Notes under the pieces: generated by a model
What the model saw: the letters and a program-made list of their open reading frames with translations, nothing else
What the model was told of the DNA's origin: nothing
The model's database searches: none
Program-made: the position numbers and the translations under genes
DNA from: Tyzzerella sp.
GTDB taxonomy: Bacteria > Bacillota > Clostridia > Lachnospirales > Lachnospiraceae
Length of the DNA: 57,906 nucleotides
Direction of reading: 5' to 3'
Assembly: GCA_017410145.1 (NCBI GenBank)
Contig: JAFQRJ010000027.1
Span: forward strand, 1-57,906
Part shown: piece after piece, positions 37,579-45,448 of the stretch
How the letters are laid out: every line of letters starts with the position of its first letter
How positions within the stretch are numbered: the first letter of the stretch is position 1

Positions 37579-37917
37579 ATGAAATACTATTATGCGCTTT
37601 ATATGGACGAATATGCAAAAGAGAATCAAGCCGATATCATAAGGAAAATTGAAAATGACAAATGGCAGATGAATATTTATTTAGTTGCATTGACAAAAGG
37701 TGAAAAAAATCACATGGAAGTTTTTCATTCTGTTTTGTTGATACAAAAGGCATTATCAAAGGATGATTTATTTGTTGTGGGAATAGCAAATGGTTATTTT
37801 GAAGCGTTAGAATTGGTTGAAAAGATTACACAGGAAGTGTATGATGAGACTGGTGGAGTGGATATTCGAAATTATATCTTGCAGAAGCAACGAAAGCATG
37901 AAGAAGAAAGAGTATAG
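37579..37917 (+). CDS. Hypothetical protein, 112 residues
   Basis: Starts at ATG 37579 after GTAGAGGATG and opens with a repetitive aromatic run (MKYYYALYMDEYAKENQ). It is soluble, mixed alpha/beta in appearance, with no cysteine or catalytic motif and a charged C-terminal helix (YILQKQRKHEEERV). It sits between the PBP and the YtfI-like gene with 16- and 8-base gaps, so it is co-transcribed with cell-wall and sporulation genes. I do not recognise the family. Confidence 0.8.
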   Translation: MKYYYALYMDEYAKENQADIIRKIENDKWQMNIYLVALTKGEKNHMEVFHSVLLIQKALSKDDLFVVGIANGYFEALELVEKITQEVYDETGGVDIRNYILQKQRKHEEERV

Positions 37918-37925
37918 GTGTTAAA

Positions 37926-38771
37926 ATGCTACATATACTATTTTTAATACTGAAAATAATAGGTATTATCTTGTTAATTTTATTAGGAATCACATTGGTG
38001 CTTGTGGGTGTTGTCTTGTTTGTGCCAATTCGTTATCGGATAAAAACAGAAACCACTAATGGCATGAAGGGACTGAGAACAGAAGGCAAAGCGACGTGGC
38101 TTTTACATTTAATATCAGCACATATAACCTACCAGGATGAAAAATGGGATTGGCATGTTCGAGTTGGGTGGAAAAAATTTCGAGCAAGTACAGAGGATGA
38201 GGAAACATGTGATGAGGAAACATGTGATGAGGATATGACCTCTCAAGTGAAGGAACCTTCCAATGAGGAGGATAATACCGGTAAGGAAGCAGGTACTAAT
38301 AAAAAGCAGGATTCTGACAAGGGTGCGATTGAAAATCGTGGTAAAAAATCCGAAAAAAAAGAAAACTGGTTTCAAAAGATAAAATGTACATTCCAAGAAA
38401 TTTGTGATAAGATAAAAAATATCAAAGAATATTTAATGGACGAAACGCACATTCAGGCATTTCTTCGATTGAAAAAAGAAATCACTTTCTTTGTTAAAAA
38501 AATAAAACCGGATGTCATAAAGGGATATCTTCGCATTGGCTTAGAAGACCCATATAATACAGGAAGAGTATTGGCGATTTTAAGTGTGCTGTATCCTTTT
38601 TACGGAGAACACTTTCAAGTGTATCCGAATTTTGAACAAGAGATACTCGAAGGCGATGTTTTTTTTAAGGGACGTATCCACCTTATGCATCTATTATTGG
38701 CGCTTGGCAGAATTTATTTTGATAAAGATGTAAAGACAGCATACAAACATTATAAAACAATAAAAGGCTAA
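37926..38771 (+). CDS. YtfI-like DUF2953 membrane protein
   Basis: A 281-residue protein with an N-terminal membrane helix (about residues 2-33) followed by VPIRYRIKTET, typical of DUF2953 proteins such as Bacillus YtfI. A middle acidic/basic linker includes a short tandem repeat (DEETCDEETCDED) encoded by a 15-base DNA duplication at about 38196-38234. The C-terminal part (GYLRIGLEDPYNTGRVLAILSVLYPFY) is the conserved core. In Bacillus the ytfI-ytfJ pair is sporulation-associated, and the same order is found here. Molecular function unknown. Confidence 0.82.
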   Translation: MLHILFLILKIIGIILLILLGITLVLVGVVLFVPIRYRIKTETTNGMKGLRTEGKATWLLHLISAHITYQDEKWDWHVRVGWKKFRASTEDEETCDEETCDEDMTSQVKEPSNEEDNTGKEAGTNKKQDSDKGAIENRGKKSEKKENWFQKIKCTFQEICDKIKNIKEYLMDETHIQAFLRLKKEITFFVKKIKPDVIKGYLRIGLEDPYNTGRVLAILSVLYPFYGEHFQVYPNFEQEILEGDVFFKGRIHLMHLLLALGRIYFDKDVKTAYKHYKTIKG

Positions 38772-38793
38772 AGGAATTTAGGAGGAAGTAAAA

Positions 38794-39186
38794 ATGGAAG
38801 AAAACAAATTTAATTCAACAGTGTCAGCTTTGTTTAGCGGAATGGATAGTTTCATCTCATCAAAAACGGTAGTAGGTGATGCGATTCACGTTGGGGACAC
38901 CATTATATTGCCATTGGTAGATGTTTCTTTTGCAGTGGGTGCAGGCGCATTCCATGCAGACAAAAAGGAAAGAGGCGCTGGAGGACTTGGTGGAAAAATC
39001 AGTCCAAGTGCAGTTCTGGTCATCCAAAATGGAAGAACAAAACTCGTAAATATTAAAAATCAAGATACGATTACAAAACTTCTCGACTTGGTTCCTGACG
39101 TAATCGACAGAGTGAAGGAAAAGAAAGAAGACAAAGTAACAGAAAAAGATGTCGATGAAATGTTAGATAAGGCAGAGAATAAATAA
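38794..39186 (+). CDS. GerW/YtfJ-family sporulation protein
   Basis: A 130-residue protein with the YtfJ core VVGDAIHVGDTIILPLVDVSFAVG followed by a glycine-rich loop (GAGGLGGKISPSAVLVIQ). GerW is a spore protein needed for normal germination in Bacillus. The C-terminal 25 residues are Lys/Glu/Asp-rich. The RBS is TTAGGAGG. It follows the DUF2953 gene, the conserved pair, and agrees with the SASP gene downstream that the host makes endospores. Confidence 0.9.
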   Translation: MEENKFNSTVSALFSGMDSFISSKTVVGDAIHVGDTIILPLVDVSFAVGAGAFHADKKERGAGGLGGKISPSAVLVIQNGRTKLVNIKNQDTITKLLDLVPDVIDRVKEKKEDKVTEKDVDEMLDKAENK

Positions 39187-39236
39187 AGACAAGCATACAG
39201 CATATATTATAGTAAGTAAAAAAAATGGAGCAAAAC

Positions 39237-39374
39237 ATGAAGCGAGTAATGGGATTTGCAATCTTCTTTATTGCAGTAGGAATGGTGATATCAATGATGT
39301 TGCCGGGTACTTTTGTGGAAGTTTTGATTATTTTTATATGTTTGCTCCTGGGATACAATTTATTTTGTTGTTAG
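39237..39374 (+). CDS. Small two-helix membrane protein, 45 residues
   Basis: ATG 39237 lies seven bases after ATGGAG and reads to TAG 39372-39374. Two hydrophobic segments (MGFAIFFIAVGMVISMML and FVEVLIIFICLLLGYNLF) are joined by a PGT turn, ending in CC. No family is recognised. It may stabilise a membrane partner or act in sporulation like its neighbours; this is inference. Its stop is followed by a strong bidirectional terminator. Confidence 0.65.
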   Translation: MKRVMGFAIFFIAVGMVISMMLPGTFVEVLIIFICLLLGYNLFCC

Positions 39375-39392
39375 TATAAAAGTGCAACACAA

Positions 39393-39426
39393 AAAAAACG
39401 AGATGACTCCAAACATCTCGTTTTTT
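39393..39426. terminator. Bidirectional terminator between the small membrane protein and rpmB
   Basis: AAAAAACGAGATG (39393-39405) pairs exactly with CATCTCGTTTTTT (39414-39426), loop of eight bases. Confidence 0.93.
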
Positions 39427-39442
39427 ATTATGATTCTTTAAA

Positions 39443-39628
39443 TTAAGCTCTTTCAACTTTTCCGGATCTTAAACAAGAAGTACATACGTACATTTTCTTA
39501 GATCCGCCTTCTGTTTTAACTTTTACAGATTTTACGTTTGATTTCCACATTTTTGGTGTTTTTCTATTAGAGTGACTTACATTGTTTCCGAAGTGAGCAC
39601 CCTTTTCACAAATAGCACATTTAGCCAT
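39443..39628 (-). CDS. rpmB: 50S ribosomal protein L28
   Basis: A 61-residue basic protein: MAKCAICEKGAHFGNNVSHSN, then KTPKMWKSNVKSVKVK and VCTSCLRSGKV. The CxxC pairs (C4/C7 and C53/C56) make it the zinc-binding L28 variant. The start follows TAGGAGGTG on the minus strand. It is transcribed alone, away from the yloU-fakA unit, as in many Firmicutes. Confidence 0.97.
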   Translation of the reverse strand: MAKCAICEKGAHFGNNVSHSNRKTPKMWKSNVKSVKVKTEGGSKKMYVCTSCLRSGKVERA

Positions 39629-39681
39629 GATTGCACCTCCTAACGATATTAATAGTCATATCAGACTCACACAACAAAGGT

Positions 39682-39710
39682 ATTTTATCAGAAAAAGAAA
39701 AAATATGCAA
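39682..39710 (-). promoter_or_regulatory. Promoter of rpmB
   Basis: On the minus strand, TTGCAT (39710-39705), 17-base spacer, TAAAAT (39687-39682); the start codon follows after about 53 bases. Confidence 0.72.
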
Positions 39711-39736
39711 GTACAATTTTAAAAAAACTAAAAGTG

Positions 39737-39765
39737 TTGTAAAATGATGAAAAACAGAGTATAAT
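39737..39765 (+). promoter_or_regulatory. Promoter of the yloU-fakA-like unit
   Basis: TTGTAA (39737-39742), 17-base spacer, TATAAT (39760-39765), giving a leader of about 50 bases. Confidence 0.75.
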
Positions 39766-39821
39766 AAATGCGTTAAGTACGTGTAAATGTATGAAACCTT
39801 TATAGAATTGGAGGTACAGAT

Positions 39822-40181
39822 ATGAAAGGAAGTATGACAACAGACTTAGGTGTAATTACAATTGATCCTGAAGTTGTTGCAAAATATGCAGGAACTGTTG
39901 CGGTGGAATGTTTTGGTATTGTCGGCATGGCAGCTGTCAGCATGAAGGATGGTCTTGTAAAATTACTCAAAAAAGAAAGCCTAACACATGGAATCCAAGT
40001 GGAAATTTCAGATGACAATAAACTTACAATTAATTTCCATGTTATTGTTTCATATGGCGTTAGCATTTCAACAGTATGTGAAAATTTAGTTGGGAATGTA
40101 AAATATAGAGTAGAAGAATTCACAGGTATGGAAGTGGATAAAATCAATATTTACGTTGAAGGCGTAAGAGTGATTGATTAA
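39822..40181 (+). CDS. Asp23/Gls24-family protein (YloU-like)
   Basis: A 119-residue protein with the DUF322 core (GVITIDPEVVAKYAGTVAVE, then VEISDDNKLTINFHVIVSYGVSI). Members are small cytoplasmic proteins linked to the cell envelope and alkaline stress. The yloU gene is almost always followed by the fatty-acid kinase gene, as here. The RBS is TTGGAGG before ATG 39822. Confidence 0.93.
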   Translation: MKGSMTTDLGVITIDPEVVAKYAGTVAVECFGIVGMAAVSMKDGLVKLLKKESLTHGIQVEISDDNKLTINFHVIVSYGVSISTVCENLVGNVKYRVEEFTGMEVDKINIYVEGVRVID

Positions 40182-40194
40182 GGAGGACATGAGT

Positions 40195-41853
40195 GTGGCA
40201 ACAAAAACAATTAATGCAGATATGCTTTCTAAGATGTTTCTGGCCGGTGCTGGGAATATTGAGGCAAAGAAAGAATATATTAATGAATTAAATGTTTTCC
40301 CTGTTCCGGATGGTGACACGGGAACAAACATGTCATTAACTATTATGGCAGCAGCAAAGGAAGTAGCTGCTCTTGACAATCCGAATATGGAGGCTTTGGC
40401 GAAAGCAATTTCTTCAGGTTCCCTTCGTGGAGCACGAGGTAATTCTGGTGTAATTTTATCACAATTGTTCCGTGGTTTTACGAAAGCAATTCGTGATACG
40501 AACGAAATAGATGTTCTGACCCTTGCGGCAGCATGCCAAAAGGCAAAAGAGACTGCGTATAAGGCTGTTATGAAACCAAAGGAAGGGACCATTCTTACGG
40601 TTGCAAGGGGAATTGCGGATAAGGCATTGGAACTTGCTGAGACAGTAGAAGATTTGGAAGAATTTATTCCGCAAGTCATTGCACATGCAGAAGAAGTATT
40701 GGCTCAGACACCGGAAATGCTTCCGGTATTAAAAGAAGCCGGAGTTTTGGATTCCGGAGGACAAGGCCTTATTGAGGTGCTAAAAGGAGCATATGATGCG
40801 TTCCAAGGCAAAGAGATTGACTATAGCAAGATTGCACCGAGCACATCTGTTAATGTAACGAAGGTAAGTGCAGATACCAATGCAGAGATTAAATTCGGTT
40901 ACTGTACAGAATTTATTATTATGACAGAAAAGGCATTTACAGATAAAGACGAGAGAGATTTCAAAGCGTATCTGGAATCTATCGGTGATTCTATCGTTTG
41001 TGTGGCCGATGATGACATTGTGAAGATTCACGTTCACACAAATGATCCTGGTCTTGCAATTCAAAAAGCATTGACCTATGGTCAACTTACAAAGATGAAG
41101 ATTGACAACATGCGTGAAGAACACGAAGAAAAGTTAATTCGTGAAGCTGAGAAGGTTGCAAAACAGGAGAAAGAAAAGGCAAAAGCGCAGCAGAAAGAGT
41201 TCGGATTTATTGCAGTTTCCATCGGGGAAGGATTGAATGAAATCTTCAGAGAATTGGGCGTTGATTACATTATTGAAGGTGGTCAGACTATGAACCCAAG
41301 TACGGATGATATGTTGAATGCCATTGATGAAGTAAATGCAAAACATGTATATATCTTCCCAAATAATAAAAATATCACTTTGGCTGCAAATCAGGCAAAA
41401 TCGTTAGTGAAGGATAAAGAAGTAATTGTTATCCCTACAAAAACAGTACCGCAAGGCATTACGGCGATTATTAATTTTGTTCCTGATATGTCAGCGGAAG
41501 AAAATGAAGAGGCAATGCTTGAAGCAATCAAATATGTGAAGACAGGACAGGTAACATATGCGGTTCGTGATACACATATTGATGATAAAGAAATTCACAA
41601 GGATGATATCATGGGAATTGGTGATTCCGGTATTCTCTCTGTAGGTACAGACATTGCAGAAACAACAAAAGAGATGCTTGCTGAATTGGTAGATGATGAA
41701 TCTGGTATGATTAGCATTTATTATGGTGCTGATGTTTCAGAAGAAGATGCTGAAAAATTAACAGCAGAAATTGAGGAATTATATCCAGATGTTGACGTTG
41801 ATACACATTTGGGAGGACAGCCGATTTATTACTATGTAATTGCAGTAGAATAA
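40195..41853 (+). CDS. FakA/YloV-like fatty acid kinase (DhaL-DegV-like fusion)
   Basis: A 552-residue protein: N-terminal DhaL-like ATP-binding domain with VFPVPDGDTGTNMSLT (DGDTGTN residues 39-45) and SLRGARGNSGVILSQLFRGF; a middle domain (about 215-320); and a C-terminal DegV-like domain (IIEGGQTMNPSTDDMLNAI). FakA phosphorylates fatty acids held by a FakB protein, feeding phospholipid synthesis; no fakB is in the window. GTG 40195 is eight bases after AGGAGG (40181-40186); ATG 40189 is also in frame but only two bases from it. Confidence 0.9.
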   Translation: MATKTINADMLSKMFLAGAGNIEAKKEYINELNVFPVPDGDTGTNMSLTIMAAAKEVAALDNPNMEALAKAISSGSLRGARGNSGVILSQLFRGFTKAIRDTNEIDVLTLAAACQKAKETAYKAVMKPKEGTILTVARGIADKALELAETVEDLEEFIPQVIAHAEEVLAQTPEMLPVLKEAGVLDSGGQGLIEVLKGAYDAFQGKEIDYSKIAPSTSVNVTKVSADTNAEIKFGYCTEFIIMTEKAFTDKDERDFKAYLESIGDSIVCVADDDIVKIHVHTNDPGLAIQKALTYGQLTKMKIDNMREEHEEKLIREAEKVAKQEKEKAKAQQKEFGFIAVSIGEGLNEIFRELGVDYIIEGGQTMNPSTDDMLNAIDEVNAKHVYIFPNNKNITLAANQAKSLVKDKEVIVIPTKTVPQGITAIINFVPDMSAEENEEAMLEAIKYVKTGQVTYAVRDTHIDDKEIHKDDIMGIGDSGILSVGTDIAETTKEMLAELVDDESGMISIYYGADVSEEDAEKLTAEIEELYPDVDVDTHLGGQPIYYYVIAVE

Positions 41854-41860
41854 GATTTAT

Positions 41861-41890
41861 AAAGAGATTGCGTTTTCTGCAATCTCTTTT
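41861..41890 (+). terminator. Terminator after the fakA-like gene
   Basis: AAAGAGATTGC (41861-41871) pairs with GCAATCTCTTT (41879-41889) and ends in a T-run. Confidence 0.85.
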
Positions 41891-41911
41891 GAGTTACCAA
41901 AGTATTGGGAA

Positions 41912-41932
41912 GGAACTGCCAGTGGCAGGTCC
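41912..41932 (+). promoter_or_regulatory. Inverted repeat in the recG leader
   Basis: GGAACTGCCA (41912-41921) and TGGCAGGTCC (41923-41932) complement each other except for one position. The stem ends 23 bases before the recG start and could shape its translation. Confidence 0.4.
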
Positions 41933-41955
41933 TGTAGGTGAGTGGAGAAATCACG

Positions 41956-44016
41956 ATGAACGAATATTCAAGAATGCGCGACTTAAAAGGCATTGGTGAA
42001 AAATCTGAAAAATTATTTCAAAAACTGAATATCAATACAGTTGGAGACTTGATACGTTTCTATCCGAGAAGCTACGATATTTATGAAACGTCCAAGCCCA
42101 TAAGTGAAGTGGTGGAAGGTGAAATTGCTACCATAACCGGAACCATCTATGGAAAAGTACAGCTTAGTAATGCGAAGAACCTGCAGATTACAACCATTCA
42201 TGTAAAGGATTTGACGGGTGTTATAAAAGTCACTTGGTTTCGTATGCCATTTTTAAAGAATACCCTTGGACGTGGCGGCGTGATTACGCTTCGCGGACGT
42301 ATTGTCAATCGCAGAGGCGCCCTTTGTATGGAACAACCGGAAATATTCTTCCCAAGTTTGAAGTATAACGAAAAAGAAGATACGATGCAGCCGATTTATC
42401 CATTGACAAATGGTTTGACTAACAACATGATGATGAAGGCTGTAAAACAGGCATTGGAATATTTGGATTTGAAACGAGAATTCTTGCCAAACAGTATTCG
42501 CCTAGAGCATCATTTGGCAGAGTATAATTTTGCTATACGACAGATTCATTTTCCAAAGGATAAGGATTCCTTCTTTAAGGCAAGAGAACGTCTTGTATTT
42601 GAAGAATTCCTGATATTTATATTGGCACTTCGTCAAATGAAGGAAACCAATGAGAAAACACGAAATGCATTTGCATTACCAAAAACAGAGATGGTGGAAC
42701 AATTGATCAAACAGCTTCCATATGAACTCACCCATGCACAGAAAAAAGTATGGCAAGAGATTCTTGCAGATATGCAGGGTGAACGCGTGATGTCACGTTT
42801 GGTACAGGGGGATGTTGGTTCCGGTAAAACAATTATCGCATTGCTGGGATTGGTTCTGGCTGGGGCAAATGGATATCAGGGCGCAATGATGGCACCTACA
42901 GAAGTTCTTGCAAAACAGCACTACGCATCCATAACAGACTTGTTTGCGCAGTATCAGATACCACTCAAGGTAGAGCTGCTTACAGGCTCCATGACTGCCA
43001 AAGAAAAGCGAGAAGCTTATGAGCGAATTGCATCCGGGGAGGCAGACATTATTGTAGGAACACATGCGCTTATTCAAGACAAGGTGCAGTATAAAAACTT
43101 GGCTTTGGTTGTGACAGATGAGCAGCATCGTTTTGGTGTAAAGCAGAGAGAAAAGTTAGCAGAAAAGGGACAGACACCTCATATCCTGGTGATGAGTGCG
43201 ACGCCGATTCCGAGAACCCTGGCGATTATTTTATACGGCGACTTGGATATTTCTGTAATCGATGAACTTCCGGCGAACAGACTGCCGATTAAGAATTGTG
43301 TGGTTGATACCAGTTATCGAAATACTGCTTACACATTTATGAAGAAGCAGATTGCCGAAGGCAGACAGTGTTATGTTATCTGCCCGATGGTGGAAGACAG
43401 CGAATTTTTGGAGGCTGAAAATGTAATTGATTATGCAAGAATGCTTCAAGGCGAATTGGGAAACAGTATTAAAGTTGGCCATCTACACGGAAAAATGAAG
43501 CAGGCTGAAAAAGATGCAATTATGGAACGGTTTTCAAAAAATGAGATACAAATACTGGTGTCTACAACAGTTATTGAAGTTGGTATTAACGTGCCAAATG
43601 CAACTGTAATGATGGTCGAAAATGCAGAGCGATTTGGACTTGCCCAGTTACATCAGCTTCGTGGACGTGTAGGACGAGGTAAGCATCAGTCATATTGTAT
43701 TTTTATGAGTGGTTCTAAGACGAATGATACGCAGGAGAGGTTATCGATTTTAAATAAGTCAAATGATGGATTTTACATAGCAAGTGAAGATTTGAAACTT
43801 CGTGGTCCGGGAGATTTGTTTGGAATCAGGCAAAGTGGAGTTTTGGATTTCAAACTTGCTGATGTATTTCAAGATGCAAAGGTCCTGCAGCGTGCCAGTG
43901 AGGCGGCGGCTCAGCTAATGAAACGTGACCCTCATTTGGAGATGGAAGAGAATCGGAATTTGAAAAATTATTTGAATTTTTACATCAAAGAAGGCATGCT
44001 AGAAACCACATTATAA
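41956..44016 (+). CDS. recG: ATP-dependent DNA helicase RecG
   Basis: A 686-residue superfamily-2 helicase. The N-terminal wedge domain starts MRDLKGIGEKSEKLFQKLNI. Walker A is GDVGSGKT (residues 285-292), with MAPTEVLAKQHY after it, DEQH at 388-391, SATPIPRTL (motif III) and the C-terminal QLRGRVGRGKHQSYC (motif VI). RecG remodels stalled forks and junctions. ATG 41956 is eight bases after GGAG; a GTG at 41938 is possible but lies inside the leader. Confidence 0.95.
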   Translation: MNEYSRMRDLKGIGEKSEKLFQKLNINTVGDLIRFYPRSYDIYETSKPISEVVEGEIATITGTIYGKVQLSNAKNLQITTIHVKDLTGVIKVTWFRMPFLKNTLGRGGVITLRGRIVNRRGALCMEQPEIFFPSLKYNEKEDTMQPIYPLTNGLTNNMMMKAVKQALEYLDLKREFLPNSIRLEHHLAEYNFAIRQIHFPKDKDSFFKARERLVFEEFLIFILALRQMKETNEKTRNAFALPKTEMVEQLIKQLPYELTHAQKKVWQEILADMQGERVMSRLVQGDVGSGKTIIALLGLVLAGANGYQGAMMAPTEVLAKQHYASITDLFAQYQIPLKVELLTGSMTAKEKREAYERIASGEADIIVGTHALIQDKVQYKNLALVVTDEQHRFGVKQREKLAEKGQTPHILVMSATPIPRTLAIILYGDLDISVIDELPANRLPIKNCVVDTSYRNTAYTFMKKQIAEGRQCYVICPMVEDSEFLEAENVIDYARMLQGELGNSIKVGHLHGKMKQAEKDAIMERFSKNEIQILVSTTVIEVGINVPNATVMMVENAERFGLAQLHQLRGRVGRGKHQSYCIFMSGSKTNDTQERLSILNKSNDGFYIASEDLKLRGPGDLFGIRQSGVLDFKLADVFQDAKVLQRASEAAAQLMKRDPHLEMEENRNLKNYLNFYIKEGMLETTL

Positions 44017-44023
44017 TGTTATT

Positions 44024-44047
44024 AAAAATGCAAGCATTTTGTGTCTG
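44024..44047 (+). terminator. Short hairpin after recG
   Basis: AAAAATGC (44024-44031) and GCATTTT (44034-44040) with a two-base centre; no clean T-run. The remaining 44048-44195 holds no ORF and only the candidate SASP promoter. Confidence 0.3.
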
Positions 44048-44133
44048 TTTTATAAAATTTTGCTTAGCTCTGAACAGTTTCAAAAAATGGTAAAACAAGA
44101 AACAACTTCTAGTGTATCTTTTTAATTTCCTCA

Positions 44134-44140
44134 CATACTA
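44134..44140 (+). promoter_or_regulatory. Candidate sigma-G-type -10 element before the SASP gene
   Basis: CATACTA (44134-44140) fits the CATNHTA -10 pattern recalled for forespore sigma-G promoters. A -35 of the GHATR type is not well placed (GTATC at 44114-44118 is two to three bases too near), so the call is tentative. Confidence 0.4.
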
Positions 44141-44195
44141 AGGTTGTAACATAAAGTTACGAAAAAGTAATCTAAAGAATGAGGAGGAAACGAAT

Positions 44196-44402
44196 ATGTC
44201 AAGTCGTTCATCAAACAGAGCAGCAGTTCCAGAAGCAAAAGCTGCATTAGACAAATTTAAATATGAAGTAGCTAGTGAACTTGGAGTACCTTTAAAAGAA
44301 GGTTACAACGGAGATTTAACTTCTAGACAGAACGGTTCAGTTGGCGGTTATATGGTTAAGAAAATGATCGAACAACAAGAAAGACAAATGTCTGGTAAAT
44401 AA
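44196..44402 (+). CDS. Alpha/beta-type small acid-soluble spore protein
   Basis: A 68-residue protein with the two SASP signatures: EAKAALDKFKYEVASELGVP with the GPR-protease region near its end, and GDLTSRQNGSVGGYMVKKMI. SASPs coat and protect spore DNA and are degraded at germination. The RBS is AGGAGG before ATG 44196. It is monocistronic with its own terminator, and is direct evidence for endospore formation. Confidence 0.96.
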   Translation: MSSRSSNRAAVPEAKAALDKFKYEVASELGVPLKEGYNGDLTSRQNGSVGGYMVKKMIEQQERQMSGK

Positions 44403-44422
44403 GTAGAAGAGTAAGAAAAGAA

Positions 44423-44463
44423 AAAAGGTGCGATTCGTGTGAATCGTACCTTTTCTCTTTTCT
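44423..44463 (+). terminator. Terminator of the SASP gene
   Basis: AAAAGGTGCGATTC (44423-44436), GTGT loop, GAATCGTACCTTTT (44441-44454) with one G-T wobble, then CTCTTTTCTTT. Confidence 0.87.
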
Positions 44464-44503
44464 TTATAAGACATTTGCATTTTGGCTCTTTTGTTTGCTA
44501 AAC

Positions 44504-45331
44504 TCAAGAACGATATTGTTTCCGCACCTGCGAAGGCAAGAGCCCATAATGTGCTTTAAATCGACGGGTAAAATAATTGGAATCATTAAAGCCACAATGC
44601 CTAGCGATTTCACTTACATTGTATTCACGATTCTCAAGCATTTTGAGCGCTATTTCCAACCGATATATTTCCAAATATTTCATAGGTGCAAGTCCTGTAA
44701 CTTCTTTGAACTTCCTGCTTAAATGCGCTTCGCTATATCCAAATTTCGTACAGAGTGAAGCGATTGAAAGTTCCTGTGCAAAATTTGCTTCAATATACAG
44801 TGCGATTTCTCTGACTATATCCTGTTTTGGCTCATTTTTGTAATCAACAACATGGTGTTCCAATAGATGAGCGAGCAGACAGTAAATCATACCGACAACT
44901 TCGAGAGAATCTTTTTCTGCATTTTCATAAATGGCGTCAAAACATCGTATTGTTTCTGATTTCTGAATAATCGTTTCGAATTGTACACGACCATCATAAA
45001 TTGCTGGCAGGTGTGCTTTGCATATCTTGCTATCGTTATAAAAAGAACGCACATCAAACATTAACACATCATAGATCAATTCACAATCTCTGAAATTTCC
45101 TTTGTGAGGAACCCTTGGAGGTAAGAGAATTATTTCGCCTGCATGTAAGGTAACTGTATTTGAACCTAATTCAATAATCATCTCTCCTTGATGAACACGT
45201 ATTAGTTCCATGCGTTCGTGCCAATGGGGATGGAAACAGATATCCCAACCTTTGGGAAGATCAAAATGTAATACCTTAATTGCTGTTGCAGTATAGACTG
45301 TCAATGTTGGTTCTTTTACATAATATGCCAT
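44504..45331 (-). CDS. AraC-family transcriptional regulator
   Basis: A 275-residue protein: an N-terminal cupin sugar-sensing domain (PHWHERMELIRVHQGEM near residues 35-51) and two C-terminal helix-turn-helix motifs (IASLCTKFGYSEAHLSRKF and VSEIARHCGFNDSNYFTRRF). It is divergent from the oxidoreductase-transporter-GH43 operon and probably activates it on sensing an oligosaccharide product. The start follows GAGGTG on the minus strand. Candidate binding repeats lie at 45366-45388. Confidence 0.9.
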   Translation of the reverse strand: MAYYVKEPTLTVYTATAIKVLHFDLPKGWDICFHPHWHERMELIRVHQGEMIIELGSNTVTLHAGEIILLPPRVPHKGNFRDCELIYDVLMFDVRSFYNDSKICKAHLPAIYDGRVQFETIIQKSETIRCFDAIYENAEKDSLEVVGMIYCLLAHLLEHHVVDYKNEPKQDIVREIALYIEANFAQELSIASLCTKFGYSEAHLSRKFKEVTGLAPMKYLEIYRLEIALKMLENREYNVSEIARHCGFNDSNYFTRRFKAHYGLLPSQVRKQYRS

Positions 45332-45365
45332 GTTTTACACCTCAAAATATCAGAATAATGCTAAT

Positions 45366-45416
45366 TTTCATAAGTTTCATACTATGAATAAGATAGGGTA
45401 AATACTATCATATAAT
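45366..45416 (+). promoter_or_regulatory. Candidate activator sites and promoter of the sugar operon
   Basis: TTTCATA occurs at 45366-45372 and 45375-45381. The second copy also forms an exact palindrome TTCATA-C-TATGAA (45376-45388). A -10 TATAAT lies at 45411-45416 but the -35 position (45388-45393, ATAAGA) is poor, as expected for an activator-dependent promoter. AraC binding is inferred. Confidence 0.5.
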
Positions 45417-45448
45417 TATGAAAAAATCAACAATGGGGGTGACATGTT

